From Dallia pectoralis (Eukaryota > Chordata > Actinopteri > Esociformes > Umbridae): a stretch of DNA of 64,000 nucleotides. A program made the position numbers and the translations under genes. The DNA lies in contig CM055728.1 of assembly GCA_029465975.1 (NCBI GenBank), positions 3,493,908 through 3,557,907 on the forward strand, read 5' to 3'. The notes beneath the pieces were generated by a model. That model made no database searches. It was not told where the DNA came from and saw nothing but the letters and a program-made list of their open reading frames with translations. Below are positions 10,606 through 21,277 of the stretch, one piece after another; the stretch's first letter is position 1; each line of letters opens with the position of its first letter.

Positions 10606-10749
10606 GCCAGAACATACATACAGCACAGACATGAAACGTTACAATATACATTTAACATATTACAATGTAGGCTATCCGTTTACAGCAGTAATATGGGTGT
10701 CCCCCCTCAGGAATTCCTTCTGAGAAAATGCCATATCCCACATGGAAAA

Positions 10750-10985
10750 AACCTATATGAGGATATATGTGCATATATGTAACCTATATGTTACCTATAT
10801 GCACATATATGCTGCATATATGCACATATATGATAATATATATGCTGCATATATGCACATATATGATAATATATATGCTGCATATATGCGCATATATGCC
10901 ACATATATGCACATATATGATAATATATGCTGCATATATGCGCATATATGCCACATATCGTCAAAATTGAGGTGCATATATGTGC
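10750..10985. repeat. Left subterminal ATATATG-rich array
   Basis: Words of the form GCATATATGCACATATATGA repeat with a period near 33 bases (GATAATATATGCT-type spacers). Each word is nearly its own reverse complement, so the strand could fold into many small hairpins. Confidence 0.75.
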
Positions 10986-10990
10986 ATATA

Positions 10991-13423
10991 TCCCTTACGA
11001 AAAAAAAGTATATTAAAGTATACTATGTATACTACAAAATGGGTAGTACACTTTTAGTTTACTTATGATATACTTTCAAAAAGTACATTTAGAAAATAGT
11101 TAACTTACTTGAACTTTTAAGTTCACTACCAAATCGAAAAACGTTTTTACACATTTCTTCTGGAGATGTACGTTTTCTTTTATTATACAGCAAAAACAGT
11201 CTAAATATTTTTTAAGTAATTTTTTTAGATCCATCTTGTATATTCTAATACTCATGTCTATGAAATGCATTGCACATTAAATATTTTTTGTTACTGAAGC
11301 TGAAATCATAATTACTGCCAAACATTTTGAAGCCCTATATTCATATACTATACTAATAATAATCAATTGGAGTATTAATAAAAATGTCTATGAACTAATT
11401 CTGCCTTTGCTGTATGTATTTTGAGGAACATTTATAAGTCTGATATGAATGAAAGCCCGGACAGACAGGACATTAACATATATTTGAACATATTTTACAT
11501 GCATTAACTGAGAAAAATGTCCAATGAAGCATCAGAAGAAGGCGGATGTAGGCGGAGCTGATTAGCGACGTCACTTCCTGTTCCTTGCGCGCGAGCAAAA
11601 TATCACATGTTGAACCGGAGATATTTCAGCGTGTTTCAGTCGCCATAAACTACGCTTTAAACTCGAGCACCCAGGTGTAAGGATTCCAAAAAGGACCAAG
11701 TACAGATGGAATGAACAGGTGAGTTTGAGCTAAATTCTAACTTTATCTATGCCTATATGAGATAACAGCTAACTAGCTACTTGGCTATGGTTAATGCTCA
11801 CATCATCATTTGCTAGATAGCTACTTACGTCTGAGCCATGTAAGAAGACAACACGTAACTAGCCCTTGTTAACAATTACTTATCTTTTATCTGCATCTTT
11901 TGTTTTTCAGGTAACTGGTAGCTACAGTTACTAATTAGCCAAGGTTGCTAGGTAGCTTGTTTGTAAAAGGCAGGGAACAAAAAATGAACATGTACTTTAT
12001 CCTAATAAGCCATGTAGCCACTAGTTTGCTGATAATTTTTTTTTTCTTGATGCTGTGTGTTATAAATTGTAACACGCTGGGTGTTTATAAGATGTTGCAT
12101 TTAACTGGCTATAGTATAAATTAAACGATGTACCTTACCCTTTCTCATTTCTTCAGGCTTCAGAGGAAGTTAATGTCAATGCAGAATACTCTGTATCTGA
12201 TCCCAACAGCAAAGAGGGAGACATACCCAATCTCAGTAATGAAGAGGATGATGACATACACAATCCCAACAGCATGGAGGACAATGTACCCGATCCCAGC
12301 AGTGAAGAGGAAGACGTAACTGATCCCAGCAGTGAAGAGGAAGACGTACACAATACGAACAGTGAATGGGGCGACAATTCATCTGCCTTGGTATGTTTCA
12401 CGCAAGTGTGTATTTGGAATCCTAATTTAATATTGCGCAATTTCACAAATTCCGATAAAAGGTTAAATATATTAATCATGTTTGCTTGTTGTCTTGTGTT
12501 TTTTTTACAGGGCATGCTAGGGAGAAATTTGAAGAAATAACAGTGCAAGATGTCCAGAGGATCTTGCACAAGAAGTGCAACAATGAATGCTTCAGACAAG
12601 TAAAGGCAGAAAAGATGTGAGCATGCATTTCATGTACAAAAATGAAGCATATTGTTAAATAAAATAACCATGTTTATTTTAACATTTAGAGTTTAAAATA
12701 GTTCTACAATGTATATATCAACATTTTAAGTGTTCATAGCTGGTTTATCCCCCTTTAATGTAGCTTTGACAATATTATCTCATGAAAATATTTATGAAAA
12801 CACACACATTGTGTGTCTTGCCTCAAGATTTATTTAGGTATTTTGAATATGTACTGTATTTCCTTTATTTTAAAGATGTTAATTACACTTGAAGACAAAA
12901 GTATATTCTAAAGTTTCAAGTGGAACTCCTACCAGACACATGGCACTGATTGTTAGAGTATTGTTTAAGGTTCACTTGACAAACATGGCTTGTACAGTTA
13001 TACTATGTGTTTAAATCTATTAGTAAATCATAGTAAATTAACATTTATTAGGTTTACTTCTTGAAGTACTTAAATGAGTTGAAATACTTTTAAGTACTTT
13101 AAGAAGTCTACATCATAAACTAAAAGTACACTACACGGGTTACTTTAAAGTATACAAAAGTATACTTTTAAGTACTTTAAGAAGTCTACTTCATAAACTA
13201 AAAGTACACTACACGGGTTACTTTAAAGTATTTAAAAGTATACTTAAAATAAACTAAGTGTACTCTAAAGTGTACTAAATAAACAATAAAGTGGGCCAAT
13301 TTAGTCTACTTAGTATAAAAATAGTATATAAATAAGTACTTTAGTACCTTAATAATAGTATACTTTTTAAACTTAAGTATACTCTCAAAAATGAACTTAA
13401 AGTATACTTTTGTTTTGTAAGGA
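10991..13423. mobile_element. Possible second DNA element nested in the TA-flanked element
   Basis: Left end TCCCTTACGAAAAAAAAGTA is matched in inverse by the right end, TCCTTACAAAACAAAAGTAT, and both are followed inward by AAGTATACT-type words. TA lies outside each end. The region encloses the spliced gene fragments described below. A 62-base unit repeats twice near the right side (13,094-13,156 and 13,171-13,232, identical over CACTACACGGGTTACTTTAA). Imperfect ends make the nesting plausible rather than certain. Confidence 0.5.
11618..12620 (+). pseudogene. Spliced gene fragment with acidic DPSSEEED repeats, unrecognised
   Basis: I do not recognise the family. Three putative exons can be seen. 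The first ends with AACAG before GTGAGT (11,718/11,719) and in one frame reads RIPKRTKYRWNEQ, without an ATG. The second, 12,157-12,390, lies between CTTCAG and GTATGT and reads on in phase as ASEEVNVNAEYS, followed by acidic repeats of DPNS/DPSSEEED type. The third, after TTTTTTACAG at 12,511, reads FEEITVQDVQRILHKKC and stops at 12,620, but joins the second exon only with a one-base phase change. A basic N-terminus followed by an acidic repeat suggests a nuclear transposon-encoded accessory protein. No catalytic domain is visible. Confidence 0.4.
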
Positions 13424-13739
13424 TACAGGCCATATAGGTCTCCTGTATTGCTTCTTTATATCCACAAATAAGACCTATATGTACATACAAGATGTCTCCA
13501 ATCGCAGCTGTACTGTAAGTACTTTGAGTTCCTGATGAAGTCTGTTGAAGTATTGCGCTCTTACTCGTTGTATTACGGTAACAGATTTGTTTTGGTGTAT
13601 TAAGTGTTTTAATCGTTTTTTTAATGTTCAGTTTTTTGTCTTGTTTTTGTTCTATTTGATTGTTCTTAAGTAAATAAATAATGTACATTTCTACATTTTG
13701 GGCTTTTATTTATGTTGCATAGTAGCTATGGATTTCAAT

Positions 13740-13935
13740 AATTTAACATATAGGTGCATGCATATAGGTGCATATATGTTAGGTGCATATAGGTGCATAT
13801 ATGTTAGGTGCATATAGGTGCATATATGTTAGGTGCATATAGGTGCATATATGTTAGGTGCATATAGGTGCATATATGCACCTAACATATAGGTGCATAT
13901 ATGCACATATAGGTGCATATATGCACATATATGTA
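13740..13935. repeat. Right subterminal GGTGCATATATG-rich array
   Basis: A 25-base unit, GGTGCATATAGGTGCATATA plus TGTTA, repeats about four times and then passes into palindromic GGTGCATATATGCACATATA words. It mirrors the left subterminal array in composition but not in exact unit. Confidence 0.75.
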
Positions 13936-14046
13936 GATATAATATAGGAAAACGGCCAATTTTATATATGTCACATATATTAAAAACATATATCAAAACC
14001 TATATTAAAACATATATGTTTATATAGGTTCTTTCCATGTGGGATA

Positions 14047-14915
14047 ATTGTCCCCCCGAAAGTTGATAACAGATTTTCGCCCCTGCTGCCGCCACAGCAA
14101 GAATTAAACTCACACGAGTTGAACTCTTTTATTAGGTAAGAGACACAGTTAGTCGTTTAACAGTAAGAGTTTAGTACTTGCAAGCAGAGAGAAATACACC
14201 AACTCAACCTAGTGGATCTGAGACGCAGCACAGAAACATTATTCCATATTATACAGCGGTGTGTCTTCTATCAGAAAGAGTCTGTTATAGGGATCGACCG
14301 ATTGATCGGCCGGCCGATTGTTTGTGATTTTTACATAATCAGCATCGGCCGATATTCAAGTATATAAAGCCGATTAATAGGCAGGCGCATGCGCGGGCAG
14401 CATAGTGTGTTGTTGTGGAACCGCGGTTTTATATTCCCATTCACACATTCGCAAGCTCCGGGGATACGGCACAGCGGATCTCTTAATACATCCATGGGCT
14501 GACTGCCGAGTCGGAAAAAACAGATAGAAAATACTGTAGCGCTGGGTAAACAGAGTAGTTAGGGACCAACGTAAAAGTGCAACACCCAGAGCTGCACTAT
14601 CTATAACATAGATTACAAATAGGTGTTTTAATAGCTTTTTCAAATGTTTAAATACTTATCACAAATTGCATCAGTACACTCGTCAAAGTATATTCTAAGA
14701 GCCGCAAGAAATGATTTATTTAAAGGTTTAAGGGTGTTGTAATTAAAAACTGCTTAGTGCACTTATCTATTTCTTTATTGAAAAGTTACGCCATTTTCTC
14801 AACTGCGTATTTTCAAACTTGACACATTTTAGGTACTTTTAGCCTACCGAGCACAAATCACCTGGGAGTCATATTAGCTTATAAACAACTGTATTCAAAT
14901 AAAAGGTGTATAACT
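14047..14915. other. Repeat relics between the TA-flanked element and gypsy copy 1
   Basis: No gene is seen. From 14,288 a stretch begins GGGATCGACCGATTGATCGG and includes GCATCGGCCGATATTCAAGT; such ATCGGCCGAT words are typical of fish hAT-like non-autonomous elements. TCTTAATACATCCATGG (14,480-14,497) is shared with the hAT element at 9,750-10,605. The last ~60 bases (14,850-14,915) recur inverted at 41,774-41,840. Confidence 0.4.
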
Positions 14916-15098
14916 TGTTATGTTCGGTGGTTTTACGAACCACACCTTATAACTATAGTATTCATATTAATCACGAGACAGAAGACAACTGTATCGAACC
15001 GTTTAATTTCCACGCAATGAACATTCCTTTTTACCCAGCATGCCATACCCCGAACTACGGCAAGTAGGAAGGTATAAAGTATACCCTAATATATAACA
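14916..15098 (-). repeat. 3' LTR of gypsy copy 1
   Basis: It begins TGTTATGTTCGGTGG and ends in ATATATAACA on the plus strand, so the ends are TGTTA and TAACA. A purine-rich tract on the coding strand (inverse of 15,099-15,112) adjoins it, as expected for the plus-strand primer. Confidence 0.9.
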
Positions 15099-15282
15099 TC
15101 TCCTCCCCCCTTAAATGCAATGTTCCCTCCAATAACCAACAAACACAAATCAACATTCAAAATGTCCAATCTTGAAAATGGATCTTTTGTTTCAAAAATA
15201 ATACTGATTATTACCTTTTTTTTTCTTTTTTTTAAACTACCTCTGATGAATCTTAATTTCCCTACATGAAAGATTATTGTCC

Positions 15283-18200
15283 TTACAAGTTCATCCGCAT
15301 AGGAGCCCTCCTTTCTCTGGTAGGATAGCGGGATTCAACTTGGTTTTCATTAACACCATTCTTGTGTTCTGCTGTTGATTCTGGTGTTGGAAGTTGAGTT
15401 GTCTGCATCAATGTCTCGTCACCCATTTGTTTGGAGTTGGTCACGTCTGGGTCCTGAGGAGGTGCCTGTGAGCCTCGAGGAGGTGGTGAGTGCTCGGACT
15501 GATTTTCCCCCAGTAACAGGTCTTGCCCACTCACAATGGTTGGTTCTGTTGGTGCCGCTTTACTCGATAATAACTGATCTGCATGCCTTTTCCAGATTGC
15601 ATCCTCCGTAGTCTGAACTGTATAGGACACCGGACCGGACTGAGCAATGACCTTGGCGGGAACCCACTTTGGTCCGTTTAGGTAGTTTCTAGCCAAAACA
15701 GTCTCGCCCGGGTTAAACTCCCTATCTTTCGCCTTGAATCCCCGTCGCTCGACTTGTCTCTCCTGTTGACGTTGTACAATCTCCTTCGTGGTCGGAGGTC
15801 TGAGTAAGTCAAAACTTGTGCGTAGTTCTCTTTTCATAAGAAGTGATGCAGGTGAAGCCTTGGTGGTTGCATGTGGTGTATTTCTGTAGGATAACAGAAA
15901 ACTGTGTAAGCGTTGGTGGAGCGTCCCTTGACCTTGGGATGCCTTCAAAGCGTGTTTCATGGTCTGTACAAATCTCTCCGCCAACCCGTTGGTAGATGGG
16001 TGGTAGGGGGCTGACCTGATGTGCTGTACTCCATTTACCTGTAGGAACGTGGTCATTTCTTGAGACACTAGCTGTGGCCCATTGTCACTCACAAGTTGAA
16101 GCGGTGATCCGAACCGACTGAACACCTCTCCTAGTTTCTCAATGGTCTTCCCTGCCGTAGTAGACTTCATGATGGCTACTTCTGGCCACTTGCTATGAGC
16201 ATCCACCATCACAAGGAACATTCTGTCTTCAAAAGGGCCTGCAAAATCGACATGTATCCGATGCCACGCCTCCTCTGGCCAATCCCAGGGATAAAGAGGT
16301 GCAAGTTGCGGTATGTTCCTAACCTTCTGACATGAGACACATGTTTTTGCTTTTTCCTCGATGTGTCCATCCAACCCAGGCCACCAGAAGTAACTCCTAG
16401 CGATTTCCTTCATGCGAACCATTCCACAGTGGCCTGAGTGTAGTTGCTGCAACACTGGTTTCCTCAGTGCGGGGGGAATTATTACTCTCCTCCCCCACAG
16501 CAGACAACCGGACTGTACTGACAACTCGGTTCTCTTTGAAAGGTAATGTTTCAGATCTGGCGCATCTCCTGCACTTTTACCCTTGACGATAATGTCCATC
16601 ACTTCTGACAGCACTGAGTCGTGTCTTGTCGCTCTACGCACTTGTTTTGTAGTGACTGGGGCATTTTCCACTTGTCTAAAGTAAAAGATGTCCACTTCAC
16701 GCGACTCTGGCTTGGTCACCGGTAGTGGTAACCTGGAAAGTCCATCTGCGTTGCAATGTTGTTCAGACTTTCGATACTCGATTTCGTAGGTATGTGCTGA
16801 CAATAACAAAGCCCACCTTTGCATTCTGCTTGCAGCCAGCGACGGAATTCCAGTATACGGACCGAAAATGCTTGTCAGTGGTCGATGATCTGTGAGAAGG
16901 GTGAACTTCCTGCCGTACAAGTACTGGTGAAACTTCCGTACTCCAAAACTATGCTTAGTGCTTCTCGCTCTATCTGCGCATAGTTACATTCCGCTTTGTT
17001 TAATGTCCTTGATGCGAAAGCAATTGGTTTTTCCTCCCCGTTAGGCATGATGTGTGACACTACTGCTCCCACACCATAAGGGCTAGCATCACAAGCAAGT
17101 TGAATGGGCAATGCTGGATCAAAGTGTGTCAGTGCTTCTGATTTCAGGAGTGCTTCCTTTGTTTTCACCAGTGCTTCATCGCATTGTTCCGTCCATTTCC
17201 ATGTTTTGCCCCGACACAGCAATTGATGTAACGGTTTCAGCTTGGTTGCTAAACTCGGAACGAAACGGCCGTAGTAATTTAGCAACCCCAGGAAAGAACG
17301 TAGTTGGCTCACGTTTTGTGGAACTGGAGCATCCAAGATAGCTTTGACCTTGGATGGAGCCTTGTGAAGGCCTTGAGCATCGATGACATGGCCCAGATAT
17401 TCGATCGATGATTGGAAAAATGCACATTTGTCTTTACGAACCCGCAGTCCATAGTCTCTCAACCTCTGTAAGGTTGCATCCAAGTTCCGGAGATGTTCTT
17501 CTTCGTCTTTCCCTGTAACCAGTATGTCATCCAGATAGCATAGGACCCCTGGCACTCCACTCAAGATCTGGTCCATCGCTCGTTGGAATAACGCTGGTGC
17601 ACTTGTAATCCCAAATGGTAGACGGCAGTACCTAAAAAGCCCTTTGTGTGTCACAATGGTCAGTAGCTCTTTTTTGACTTTTCGTCCACATGCATCTGTA
17701 AGTAGGCTTGACAGAGGTCAATTTTGCTAAACTTTTGGCCCCCGGCTAAACTTGCAAAAAGATCCTCAATGTGTGGTAGCGGGTACTGTTCAACTAATAA
17801 CACTGGATTTAGTGTCCCCTTAAAATCTCCACATATCCGGATTCCTCCATCCTTCTTAAGGACCGGAACAATGGGTGTCGCCCATTCACTTACGGTAACT
17901 GGCTCCAGTACCTTATTGTTGACTAGGGCATCCAAGTCAGCCTCCACCTTTGGTCTGATAACATATGGTACCGGTCTTGCTTTCATGAGCTTGGGCTTAC
18001 TGTCTGGTTTGATGTTCAGTTTTACTGTAATGTTTTTCATGCTCCCCAGCTCACCATTAAACACCTCTCCATGCTTCTCCAACAGGGCAGGCAGGCCTGT
18101 ATCTCCATGTTTCATTGTGCGCACTGATGGCCAGTCGATGTTGATTTTCTCCAGCCACGAACGTCCTAGCAACGATGGGTAGTTTCCTTTCACCACATAA

Positions 18201-18331
18201 AGTGGAAGCTTTTCGGTCTGTCCATTTAACTGTACTGTCACTGTGGTGATGCCTCTCACTGCAACGGATTCACCTGTATAAGTCTTTAGTACAATGTGTC
18301 CTGGCTTAAGTGTGAGGTGTTTCAATGTCTT
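15283..18331 (-). pseudogene. Gypsy copy 1 pol: reverse transcriptase, RNase H, integrase in three frames
   Basis: Reverse transcriptase is split: an N-terminal part ends SKKSY-stop at 17,660, and the frame resumes with THKGLFRYCRLPFGI and the catalytic CYLDDILVTG (about 17,515-17,545). RNase H follows (LACDASPYGVGAVV, then LLTDHRPL in the next frame). Integrase has the HHCC finger (HSGHCGMVRM...CVSCQ) and DD35E residues in HVDFAGPF, VSDNGPQ and NGLAERF. The C-terminal tail is rich in Pro and Ser. Breaks lie at homopolymers: a T run at 18,330-18,333, a T run at 17,670-17,675 and an A run at 16,945-16,948 on the plus strand. The second break is shared with copy 2; the other two are not. Family identity is certain; activity is doubtful. 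Confidence 0.9.
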
Positions 18332-19380
18332 TTGTAGATTGATTCGGACACAATGGAAACAGCTGCCCCTGTATCGATCTCCATACGGACCGGCTGTCCC
18401 TCGAGTAGAGGAGAGACATAGTAACCCTGTGTTCCACCTGCAACTGTCAGTATTTTCAATATGACTTCCTCCTCTGATGAGTCACTTACTTCTGTGCTCT
18501 CCTGTTCAACAGCATACACGTATTTCTTTTTCTGCGAGGTATCTTTCTGCTTTACCGTCTTTGACAGTTTCTCTGAGCTCTTTTTATTTCTGCAGGCCCG
18601 TTCGATGTGGCCCTTTTTACCACATGCTCTGCAATCCATTTCTTTACACCAACAGGTAGCTGCCTGATGTCCCATTTTGCCACAGCGAAAGCATGTATTC
18701 TGATTTCCTTGTCTCTGGATATCAGTTGTCACTTTGTGTAGCTTCCCTGCGAAACTCAACTGTTGAGCCTCTTTAGCAGCTAGTTCCATGGATATACTAA
18801 TTTCCATTGCCTTTGTTAATGTGAGCTTACTTTCAGTTAACAATCTCTTTTGTATAGCCTCACTACGTAACCCACAAACTAGTCGATCTCTAATGGTGTC
18901 CTGTAACACCTCATTAAACTCACAGTGCTCTGATAATTTCTTCAAAACAGCAAAAAATGTTGCAACTGATTCCCCCTCTTCCTGATTTCTTCTGTGAAAT
19001 CTAAACCTTTCAGCAATAACTAATGGTTTTGGGGAAAAGTGTCCTTTTAGTATGTCCACTATGACCTCATATGTCATATTACCCGGACTCTCTGGATGTA
19101 CCAGGCTACGCAATAAATCAAACGTCTTCGGTCCAATTACAGTCAAAAAGGTAGGTACAATCTTCTGATCCTCAATACCATTTGCAAGAACAAAATAACC
19201 AAACCTTTCTGTATATGAGCTCCACTGCTCAATATTTTCATCATAATGTCCGATATTTCCCACCAGTCCTGACATTTTCCTATTAATTGACTTCAGTCTT
19301 GGACGTGCTGTAGCGTTTTCCTCCGTTTCACTGACGTAGTCGTCCTGTCCCGACGTCTGTCTCGGATCCTCGCTCAGCAT
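18322..19380 (-). CDS. Gypsy copy 1 gag-protease frame
   Basis: This frame encodes the capsid-like Gag protein and the start of the protease. The ATG at 19,380 (MLSEDPRQ) is chosen because the frame further upstream offers only GTG. The central part (RSLVHPESPGNMTYEVIVDILKGH) is the typical Ty3/gypsy capsid fold region. Two CCHC knuckles follow: CFRCGKMGHQAATC and CRACGKKGHIERAC. The protease active site is EIDTGAAVSIV, close to the end. The frame stops just after it at a T run (18,330-18,333) which is one base shorter than in copy 2, where the frame continues into reverse transcriptase. Confidence 0.85.
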   Translation of the reverse strand: MLSEDPRQTSGQDDYVSETEENATARPRLKSINRKMSGLVGNIGHYDENIEQWSSYTERFGYFVLANGIEDQKIVPTFLTVIGPKTFDLLRSLVHPESPGNMTYEVIVDILKGHFSPKPLVIAERFRFHRRNQEEGESVATFFAVLKKLSEHCEFNEVLQDTIRDRLVCGLRSEAIQKRLLTESKLTLTKAMEISISMELAAKEAQQLSFAGKLHKVTTDIQRQGNQNTCFRCGKMGHQAATCWCKEMDCRACGKKGHIERACRNKKSSEKLSKTVKQKDTSQKKKYVYAVEQESTEVSDSSEEEVILKILTVAGGTQGYYVSPLLEGQPVRMEIDTGAAVSIVSESIYKRH

Positions 19381-19534
19381 TCGACTCCTGATCTCGCGCT
19401 CAACGTGAACTTGCACCTGCTAGCTTTACTCTGCTCTAGCATTAGCCTAACCGTAACTCTCAAACAAAACAAACTGGTTAAAATTTGTAATTAAACCCGA
19501 CTTCTTCCAGACAGAGTAGTTAACGTAGGTTCAG

Positions 19535-19551
19535 ACGTCCTCGTCGCCAAT
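19535..19551 (-). other. Candidate primer-binding site of gypsy copy 1
   Basis: Directly inside the 5' LTR the minus strand reads ATTGGCGACGAGGACG. Its position next to the LTR is that of a tRNA primer-binding site. I do not assign the tRNA. Confidence 0.5.
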
Positions 19552-19734
19552 TGTTATGTTCGGTGGTTTTACGAACCACACCTTATAACTATAGTATTCA
19601 TATTAATCACGAGACAGAAGACAACTGTATCGAACCGTTTAATTTCCACGCAATGAACATTCCTTTTTACCCAGCATGCCATACTCCGAACTACGGCAAG
19701 TAGGAAGGTATAAAGTATACCCTAATATATAACA
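19552..19734 (-). repeat. 5' LTR of gypsy copy 1
   Basis: Nearly identical to 14,916-15,098 and, at the single differing base noted, the same as the surviving LTR of copy 2 (40,809-40,991, inverted). The flank TCCTC belongs to the target LINE. Confidence 0.9.
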
Positions 19735-20798
19735 TCCTCCATTCTTCTTCTACCAACCTACAGACAAAAGGTTAAACAGGAAAAAACGGTTTTCAGGGCA
19801 GTTCAGCGCTGGAGTGAGGAATCCATCGAAACCCTCCAAGACTGCTTTGAGACCACTGACTGGCAGATGTTCTGGGCGGCAGCAAATGGAGATATTGACG
19901 AACACACAGACTCCGTCTCAGCCTATATCACCAAGTGCATTGATGATGTTGTCCCAAGGGTCAATGTCAGGACCTTCCCCATCCAAAAGCCCTGGTTTAA
20001 TGGCAATGTCCGTGCGAAGCTCAGAGCACGGTCGTCTGCCTTTAGCTCGGGGGACCCAGAGGCCTTGAGGAGATCCAGATATGACCTACGGAGGGCCATC
20101 AGAGATGGGAAAAGGGAATACAGCGTCTTCCAATCACGATGCCTCAGAAAAGCCAGAAACATCATCAAGGACAATCGCCATCCAGGCCATCGCTTGTTCA
20201 CACTGCTCCCATCTGGTCGACGTTACGGCAGCATTGGTACACACACTTCTAGATTGAAGAACAGCTTCTATCCTCAGACCATTAGGCTCCTCAACCAGTC
20301 ACACTGATCCTACCTCCATGTATCTACCACTGGCACCAGACCACTTTCATTGCTGTATTTTAGTATCTAAGGTTTGCATACTGGCCATATTCACGTCATT
20401 ATGTATATCCTGTAACTAGTATTCCGTATATTCTATCTATTATACTGGTACCCATTACTGGCACTAGATCACTTTTATTACAGTATTTAAGGTCTGCATA
20501 CTGTCCATATGCACTTCATTATGTATATTTTGTAACTAGTATATTCTGTATATCCACTACTGGCACTAGATCACTTTAATTACAGTATTTTTAGTATCTA
20601 CGGTTTGCATAATGTCCATATTCTCACTCATTATGCATATTTTGTAGCGATGTATATTCTGTATATTGTTGTAATTCTGTTTTTATTTTTATTCTTCTAA
20701 CTACGTAGTTGTTGCTTGCCATGTCATAAGAATGTCATTGTGCAGTTTGATGCAAGTCACTCTGTACACATGACAATAAAACTTTGAATCTTGAATCA
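19735..20798 (+). mobile_element. L2-like LINE, 3' part, internally deleted (copy 1 flank)
   Basis: The frame starting at the gypsy junction reads SSILLLPTYRQKVKQE and continues through the linker (KPWFNGNVRAKLRARSS, GDPEALRRSRYDLRRAI). It then jumps to the extreme C-terminus (RKARNIIKDNRHPGHRLFTLLPSGRRY). The reverse transcriptase between linker and C-terminus is missing, so this was already a deletion derivative. The 3' UTR has about three ~110-bp imperfect repeats (20,335-20,640). The end, ACTTTGAATCTTGAATC, is the typical tail of L2-clade LINEs. The 5' endonuclease part is absent here but present beside copy 2. Confidence 0.8.
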
Positions 20799-20807
20799 CT
20801 TGTCAAT

Positions 20808-21277
20808 TATCTGATGTGATTACAAACTCTGGCCGTGATCTCTCCATAGATTACTCACAGGGATGCATCTCAGTTTGAAATATTAGTACATATTGTAGCG
20901 ACCCTGGTGCAACACAATATTCTATTTGCAGACACTACTATCATGCCGTCACTTTAAATACGTGAAAACTAACTGAACTCTCCCTGCTCTCCACCCTACA
21001 GGCCTATATAACTTCCATCTCTATCAGCACCAGTATAAACTAACTGAACTCCCCGCTCTCTACCATAAAGGCCTATATAACTTTGTTGAGTTATGTTGCA
21101 GCTAACGTTGCATTCGGATGAAAAGAATGGAGAATGGAGATGATTATATTTAGCCTTTCTTGGCATATTTATTACCCAGCTGTAGACACATCAGTCTCAC
21201 GGTCAGACAGCTGCTGCCAAGTTAACACTGGTTTTATTAACAACGGCAAAACCAACTAGGACAAACATAATAACGTG
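20808..21277. repeat. Duplicated block, copy A (partner 55,386-55,862)
   Basis: About 470 bases, from ATTATCTGATGTGATTACAA to AACTAGGACAAACATA, recur in direct orientation at 55,386-55,862 with a few differences. Inside, CTAACTGAACT and CCTATATAAC recur twice at ~65-base spacing. It lies immediately after the LINE 3' end, so it is the old downstream flank of the LINE locus. Its own class is unknown; I see no terminal repeats or gene. Confidence 0.7.

Larger units (their letters stand above)
10736..14044. mobile_element. Unclassified 3.3-kb DNA element with TA duplication and 23-bp terminal repeats
   Basis: The ends are TCCCACATGGAAAAAACCTA and the inverse of TCCCACATGGAAAGAACCTA, with one mismatch over about 23 bases, flanked by TA on each side. 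Both subterminal zones hold arrays built on ATATATGCACATATATG-like words (10,750-10,985 and 13,745-13,935). C-run sequence lies just outside both ends (GGTGTCCCCCCTC on the left, TTGTCCCCCCGAA on the right), consistent with one interrupted host repeat. A TA duplication suggests the IS630/Tc1/mariner group, but other superfamilies are possible. No transposase is recognised. Confidence 0.65.
14916..19734 (-). mobile_element. Ty3/gypsy LTR retrotransposon, copy 1, both LTRs present
   Basis: A 4.8-kb element with 183-bp LTRs at 14,916-15,098 (3') and 19,552-19,734 (5'). I saw one difference between the LTRs, C against T in GCCATAC(C/T)CCGAAC. The order gag-protease-reverse transcriptase-RNase H-integrase is that of Ty3/gypsy. 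The element sits in an L2-like LINE. On its 5' side the next bases TCCTC continue the LINE. On its 3' side the LINE is missing here but present next to copy 2, where the flank reads GAGGA, giving a 5-bp duplication TCCTC between the two loci. Confidence 0.93.
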
